Below, piece after piece: positions 59,801-64,000 of a DNA stretch of 64,000 nucleotides. Numbering within the stretch: the stretch's first letter is position 1; every line of letters starts with the position of its first letter. Below the pieces are notes generated by a model. The model was not told the origin of the DNA. It was given only the letters and a program-made list of their open reading frames with translations, and did no database searches. Position numbers and translations under genes: made by a program. The stretch comes from Eunapius fragilis (lineage: Eukaryota > Porifera > Demospongiae > Spongillida > Spongillidae), in NCBI GenBank assembly GCA_963681505.1, contig OY811988.1:5993402-6057401 (forward strand), read 5' to 3'.

Positions 59801-60979
59801 TGTGTAGTGTAGACGTCAAGCCAAATTTTGATATCAACCAACTTAATTGCAGTGACATAACGAAGCAAGATAATCGCGGTTCAGCTAGGCACTGCCACTT
59901 CTGAAAGTAGACTAGTTAGTCCAGCAATGATTGTGTATCGGAAGGAGGGATGGGTGCAATTGGAGCGTGTATTTGTAAGCAGGAAGAAAAGTTGGCCCAA
60001 CCGGTATACCAGTTGTTGGGACTAGTATAATCCATCCTATACACAGCCCTGGGCCTCCCCCCTATACACAGCCCCGGGCCTCCCCCCTATACACAGCCCC
60101 GGGCCTCCCCCCTATACACAGCCCTGGGCCTTCCCCCTATACACAGCCCCGGGCCTCCCCCCTATATGTCACTACATTTAGAGTAACTCCCGCAGAAGGC
60201 TCTGGCTTGGATAACAGAACACAGTGCAGAATGCGAAATGTAGCATACAGATATGAGTGTGTTATCTACATATTAAAGGTACCATCTGATGTCATATGTT
60301 GTGACCGTGCTTAATTAACAAAGCTAGTTATTAACATGTCATAAATGCATCAGAGGTGAAGTGGACCAAAAGACCCTTGGGGGGAGGGAGTGGGGGAGGA
60401 GGTGGGGGGAGGGAGTGGGGGAGGAGGTGGGGCGAGGGGTGGGAGGAGCTACAGTACCCAAAGCACCTGATCATACCATCACCACCCCATCACACCACCA
60501 CACCATCACCACCCTATTACACCACCACCTCCCCATCACACCATCACCTCCCCATCACACACCACCTCCCCATCACACCATCACATCACCACCTCCCCAT
60601 CACCACCAACACCTCTCACCTTTGAACTCCTTGCTCTCACATTGGCCTGACGTTTTAGCAGCTCAATAATAGTGGTGACATCATCCTGAAGAGCAGCCAA
60701 CATTAGTGGAGTGTAGCCATTCTGAATGGTAAGTGAATGGGGAAGAGGTGTGGACTTTAACGACTGAGGGCTGGGGAGGAGGAGAGAGCTGGGGAGGAGG
60801 AGAAGGCTGGGGAGGAGGAGAAACAAGGCTGGGGAGGAGGAGAAAGAGGCTTGGGGAGGAGGAGAAAGAGGCTTGGGGAGGAGGAGAAAGAGGCTTGGGG
60901 AGGAGGAGAAAGGGGGAGAAACACTTGCCTCATCTTCGGCATTAACATCCTGACGTCTATTCCTGACCAGAGGATTTAC
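44870..60979 (-). CDS. ankyrin-coiled coil-Roc-COR-death domain protein, C-terminal 1156 residues (5' end off window)
   Basis: Tail-to-tail paralogue of the gene at 31987. Exons 5' to 3': 60929-60979, 60620-60721, 56842-56925, 55478-55654, 54304-54399, 53415-53501, 50715-50915, 48826-48972, 48405-48582, 45715-47522, 45494-45524, 45169-45435, 44870-45111, all in phase. The first intron shown has a GC donor (GAG/GCAAGT). Ankyrin repeats include NGYTPLMLAALQDDVTTIIE, GCTPLMLRAAMDTSTDAV and GYTALMHAVEGGHVENVKVL. A charged coiled coil follows, then Roc (P-loop GLPSAGKS, WDVG, VVGTHADL) and COR (VPLTWLCLRDNLNSS). The C-terminus carries a death domain (LLVKLSHDLATLTPQKIEYL to LSQALAKNGYLTPITEF) and a second death-like segment (CYEVLVSWSERNRGDRGKLM). 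The architecture resembles DAPK1 minus its kinase and suggests innate-immune or cell-death signalling (inference). The final stop follows a donor-like GTAAGG, so a further exon is possible. Confidence 0.88.
47551..47763. mobile_element. 213-bp MITE
   Basis: Terminal inverted repeats GTAAAGTACCGCATATAATA / CCCTCCGCCCCCAT and the complement ending CGGGACTTTAC match over about 35 bp. An inner pair, ATACGTGCGT, is present in direct orientation. No coding capacity. It lies in the intron just upstream of the Roc-COR exon of the minus-strand ROCO gene. Confidence 0.8.
48643..48750. repeat. 21-bp minisatellite, 5 copies, carrying splice-donor motifs
   Basis: Unit TCCTCACTTACCCCTCCTCC plus A. On the sense strand of the ROCO gene each unit contains GGGGTAAGTGAGG, a strong match to a 5' splice site. 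It lies in the intron between exons 48826-48972 and 48405-48582, about 60 bp before the acceptor of the latter. Confidence 0.92.
49040..50532. repeat. 27-bp minisatellite with telomere-like motif, about 55 copies
   Basis: Unit CACAACCTAACCCTCACCCT followed by TCACCAT, with variants. Most units hold CCTAACCCT, and at about 49645-49672 there is a short true CCCTAA run. Higher-order blocks (for example around 49900-50100 and 50300-50420) recur. In ROCO gene sense the array ends about 70 bp before the acceptor of exon 48826-48972. Confidence 0.93.
51352..53256. repeat. 21-bp minisatellite with about 859-bp higher-order duplication, about 90 copies
   Basis: Unit TACAGTGAAGACCACTGATG plus G. Variant units (GATCGTACAG, GTGCAGACTACTG, ACATTGAAG, GAAGATCACTG twice) occur in the same order after 51780 and after 52640, showing duplication of a block of about 859 bp. 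Frames of more than 260 codons on both strands result from the period and are not genes. It lies in a ROCO gene intron. Confidence 0.95.
53889..54280. repeat. (GCATGTGTGT)n tandem repeat
   Basis: A 10-bp unit with occasional 12-bp forms and GTACATG variants, about 38 copies. In ROCO gene sense it begins about 24 bp after the donor of exon 54304-54399. Confidence 0.95.
54450..55275. repeat. 15-bp CACCACCATCACAGC array
   Basis: Units of CACCACCATCACAGC alternate with CATACC, CATATC and CACACC variants, about 55 copies. In ROCO gene sense the array ends about 50 bp before the acceptor of exon 54304-54399. His-rich open frames are a by-product. Confidence 0.93.
55706..56640. repeat. 23-bp minisatellite, about 40 copies
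   Basis: Unit GGGCTTAGGGTCAAGGCTGG plus TAT, with GAGCCTAGG variants grouped in blocks. It contains TTAGGGT in most copies. In ROCO gene sense it ends about 50 bp before the acceptor of exon 55478-55654. Confidence 0.95.
57186..57402. repeat. 26-bp minisatellite, about 8 copies
   Basis: Unit AGGATGGCTTGAGGACCAAA followed by CCACTT or CCATTT. Located in a ROCO gene intron between exons 60620-60721 and 56842-56925. Confidence 0.92.
57540..57745. repeat. 16-bp minisatellite, about 12 copies
   Basis: Unit ATGATGATCTGTCACC with a few variants at both ends (TTACGATCTGTCACC, ATGAAGATCTGTCC). Located in the same ROCO gene intron as the arrays on either side. Confidence 0.92.
57912..59377. repeat. 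24-bp minisatellite, about 61 copies
   Basis: Unit CATGTAATGTGCTAGGGTGG plus TGGT, with GTTGGT and CTAAGG variants at irregular intervals. The period gives frames of over 500 codons on both strands, which I reject as genes. Confidence 0.96.
59405..59490. repeat. 10-bp CACCTCACCC repeat
   Basis: About eight copies of CACCTCACCC directly follow a short unique spacer after the 24-bp array. No other feature. Confidence 0.9.
59540..59825. repeat. 38-bp minisatellite, about 7 copies
   Basis: Unit AAGCCAACAGTTGGTTAACA followed by CTGTGTAGTGTAGACGTC. It includes the palindrome CCAACAGTTGG and the site GTTAAC. Copies are nearly identical, implying recent expansion. Confidence 0.93.
60035..60165. repeat. 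25-bp minisatellite, 5 copies
   Basis: Unit CCTATACACAGCCCCGGGCC plus TCCCC. The rest of 59830-60360 shows nothing else I can recognise. Confidence 0.9.
60745..60915. repeat. purine-rich GGGGAGGAGGAGAAA repeats
   Basis: Irregular units of CTGGGGAGGAGGAGA and CTTGGGGAGGAGGAGAAAGA. In ROCO gene sense this is a continuous pyrimidine tract filling the intron between exons 60929-60979 and 60620-60721, ending about 30 bp before the acceptor. A similar G-rich block lies at 60375-60440. Confidence 0.85.
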
Positions 60980-61224
60980 CTAATACGATAGTCCAAGCCA
61001 TATGACCAGGTTAGTACAGTCCAAGCCATATGACCTATGTATATACCTACTATGCCAGTACATGGGTTGACTATCTGCTGATTCATCGCCTGCAACTCAA
61101 ATGCAAAAACTCTGTAAAACTTTAGTTTACTGAATTTTCACCTGTATTCATTTGAGTTGCAGGCGATAAATCGGCAGGAAGTCGACCTGTGTATGCCGGC
61201 CTTACCATGTCTACTCCACAACAC

Positions 61225-64000
61225 AATACCCATTCCCTCACCCAATACCTCCATCATTCCCTCACCTAATACCTCCATCATTCCCTCACCCAATACCTCC
61301 ATCATTCCCTCACTCAATACCTTCATCATTCCCTCACCTAATACCTCCATCATTCCCTCACCTAATACCTCCATCATTCCCTCACCCAATACCTCCATCA
61401 TTCCCTCACCTAATACCTCCATCATTCCCTCACCCAATACCTCCATCATTCCCTCACTCAATACCTTCATCATTCCCTCACCTAATACCTCCATCATTCC
61501 CTCACCTAATACCTCCATCATTCCCTCACCTAATACCTCCATCATTCCCTCACCCAATACCTCCATCATTCCCTCACCTAATACCTCCATCATTCCCTCA
61601 CCCAATACCTCCAACATTCCCTCACCTAATACCTCCATCATTCCCTCACCTAATACCTCCATCATTCCCTCACCTAATACCTCCATCATACCCTCACCTA
61701 ATACCTCCATCATTCCCTCACCTAATACCTCCATCATTCCCTCACCTAATACCTCCATCATTCCCTCACCTAATACCTCCATCATTCCCTCACCTAATAC
61801 CTCCATCATTCCCTCACCTAATACCTCCATCATACCCTCATCTAATACCTCCATCATTCCCTCACCTAATACCTCCATCATTCCCTCACCTAATACCTCC
61901 ATCATACCCTCACCCAATACCTCCATCATTCCCTCACCCAATACCTCCATCATTCCCTCACCCAATACCTCCATCATTCCCTCACCCAATACCTCCATCA
62001 TTCCCTCACCTAATACCTCCATCATTCCCTCACCCAATACCTCCATCATTCCCTCACCTAATACCTCCATCATTCCCTCACCCAATACCTCCATCATTCC
62101 CTCACCTAATACCTCCATCATTCCCTCACCCAATACCTCCATCATTCCCTCACCTAATACCTCCATCATTCTCTCACCCAATACCTCCGTCATTCCCTCA
62201 CCTAATACCTCCATCATTCCCTCACCTAATACCTCCATCATACCCTCACCTAATACCTCCATCATACCCTCACCTAATACCTCCATCATTCCCTCACCTA
62301 ATACCTCCATCATACCCTCACCTAATACCTCCATCATTCCCTCACCCAATACCTCCATCATTCCCTCACCTAATACCTCCATCATACCCTCACCTAATAC
62401 CTCCATCATACCCTCACCTAATACCTCCCTCATTCCCTCACCCAATACCTCCATCATTCCCTCACCTAATACCTCCATCATTCCCTCACCTAATACCTCC
62501 ATCATACCCTACCCTAATACCTCCATCATTCCCTCACCTAATACCTCCATCATTCCCTCACCTAATACCTCCATCATTCCCTCACCTAATACCTTCATCA
62601 TACCCTCACCTAATACCTCCATCATACCCTCACCTAATACCTCCATCATTCCCTCACCTAATACCTCCATCACTCCCTCACCTAATACCTCCATCATACC
62701 CTCACCTAATACCTCCATCATACCCTCACCCAATACTTCAATCATACCCTCACCTAATACCTCCATCATTCCCTCACCCAATACCTCCATCATTCCCTCA
62801 CCTAATACCTCCATCATTCCCTCACCTAATACCTTCATCATACCCTCACCTAATACCTCCATCATACCCTCACCTAATACCTCCATCATACCCACACCTA
62901 ATACCTCCATCATACCCTCACCCAATACTTCAATCATACCCTCACCTAATACCTCCATCATTCCCTCACCCAATACCTCCATCATTCCCTCACCTAATAC
63001 CTCCATCATTCCCTCACCTAATACCTTCATCATACCCTCACCTAATACCTCCATCATTCCCTCACCTAATACCTCCATCATTCCCTCACCTAATACCTCC
63101 ATCATACCCTCACCTAATACCTCCATCATACCCTCACCCAATACTTCAATCATACCCTCACCTAATACCTCCATCATTCCCTCACCTAATACCTTCATCA
63201 TTCCCTCACCTAATACCTCCATCATACCCTCACCCAATACCTCCATCATACCCTCACCTAATACCTCCATCATACCCTCATCTAATACCTCCATCATTCC
63301 CTCACCTAATACCTTCATCATACCCTCACCCAATACCTCCATCATTCCCTCACCTAATACCTCCATCATACCCTCACCTAATACCTCCATCATTCCCTCA
63401 CCTAATACCTCCATCATTCCCTCACCTAATACCTCCATCATTCCCTCACCTAATACCTCCATCATTCCCTCACCCAATACCTCCATCATTCCCTCACCTA
63501 ATACCTCCATCATTCCCTCACCTAATACCTCCATCATTCCCTCACCTAATACCTCCATCATACCCTCACCTACATGTAATACCTCCATCATTCCCACACC
63601 TAATACCTCCATCATTCCCTCACCCAATACCTCCATCATTCCCTCACCTAATACCTCCATCATTCCCTCACCTAATACCTCCATCATTCCCTCACCTAAT
63701 ACCTCCATCATTCCCTCACCCAATACCTCCATCATTCCCTCACCTAATACCTCCATCATTCCCTCACCTAATACCTCCATCATTCCCTCACCTAATACCT
63801 CCATCATACCCTCACCTAATACCTCCATCATTCCCACACCTAATACCTCCATCATTCCCTCACCTAATACCTCCATCATACCCTCACCTAATACCTCCAT
63901 CATTCCCACACCTAATACCTCCATCATTCCCTCACCCAATACCTCCATCATACCCTCACCCAATACCTCCATCATACCCTCACCTAATACCTTCATCATA
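61225..64000. repeat. 24-bp minisatellite, about 115 copies, continuing off window
   Basis: Unit CCTAATACCTCCATCATTCC plus CTCA, with CCCAATACC, ATACCCTCA and ACCTTCATC variants. On the ROCO sense strand each unit contains TATTAGGTGAGGG, where an acceptor-like TATTAG abuts a donor-like GTGAGG. The real acceptor at 60980 has the same GTATTAGGT. The array reaches the right edge, and frames of almost 500 codons inside it are not genes. Confidence 0.96.

Noticed and set aside
61138-63999. MMEVLGEG repeat protein frames, minus strand
   Set aside because: By-product of the 24-bp array that runs off the window; simple variants do not preserve amino acids more than other frames.

Overview
The window is animal nuclear DNA with small spliced exons. 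It most resembles a sponge (demosponge-like) genome. Evidence for an animal is an integrin beta gene and an integrin alpha gene, both full of introns. The sponge assignment is inference. It rests on transposon proteins of types I associate with sponge genomes (a Helitron N-terminal repeat, a DUF4371-type hAT transposase) and on the heavy load of intronic minisatellites. No database search was possible.

Layout: (1) 1-450, a decayed LINE reverse-transcriptase tail. (2) 883-11571, minus strand, the N-terminal 551 residues of an integrin beta subunit (17 exons; the 3' end is off the left edge). (3) 11572-11787, a 216-bp gap between start codons that must hold the promoters of two divergent genes. 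(4) 11788-22841, plus strand, 728 residues of an integrin alpha subunit (23 exons in unbroken phase), cut inside an exon by a 200-base N gap. (5) 23042-31960, mostly transposon debris: a foldback MITE, Helitron-like and hAT remains (the hAT carrying a second decayed transposon-like gene), and a minisatellite. (6) 31987-44491, plus strand, a complete gene of about 1482 residues with ankyrin repeats, a coiled coil and a Roc-COR GTPase. A small opposite-strand gene for a secreted-looking His/Cys-rich protein lies in one of its introns. (7) 44870-60979, minus strand, a tail-to-tail paralogue with ankyrin repeats, coiled coil, Roc-COR and two death-like domains. Its 5' end is off the right edge. 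(8) 61225-64000, a 24-bp minisatellite running off the window.

Two themes stand out. First, the integrin subunits, obligate heterodimer partners, are arranged head to head over 216 bp, which suggests co-regulation. Second, simple repeats and minisatellites lie repeatedly at the 3' ends of introns, just upstream of 3' splice sites, in all four large genes. In the integrin alpha gene the 33-bp satellite unit is itself a copy of the splice acceptor plus the start of the exon. The two ROCO genes are near-identical in parts of the GTPase/COR exon but strongly diverged elsewhere, as expected of gene conversion across an inverted pair.

Exon coordinates were derived by hand from GT-AG (one GC-AG) boundaries and continuous reading phase. 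They have not been checked against transcripts.
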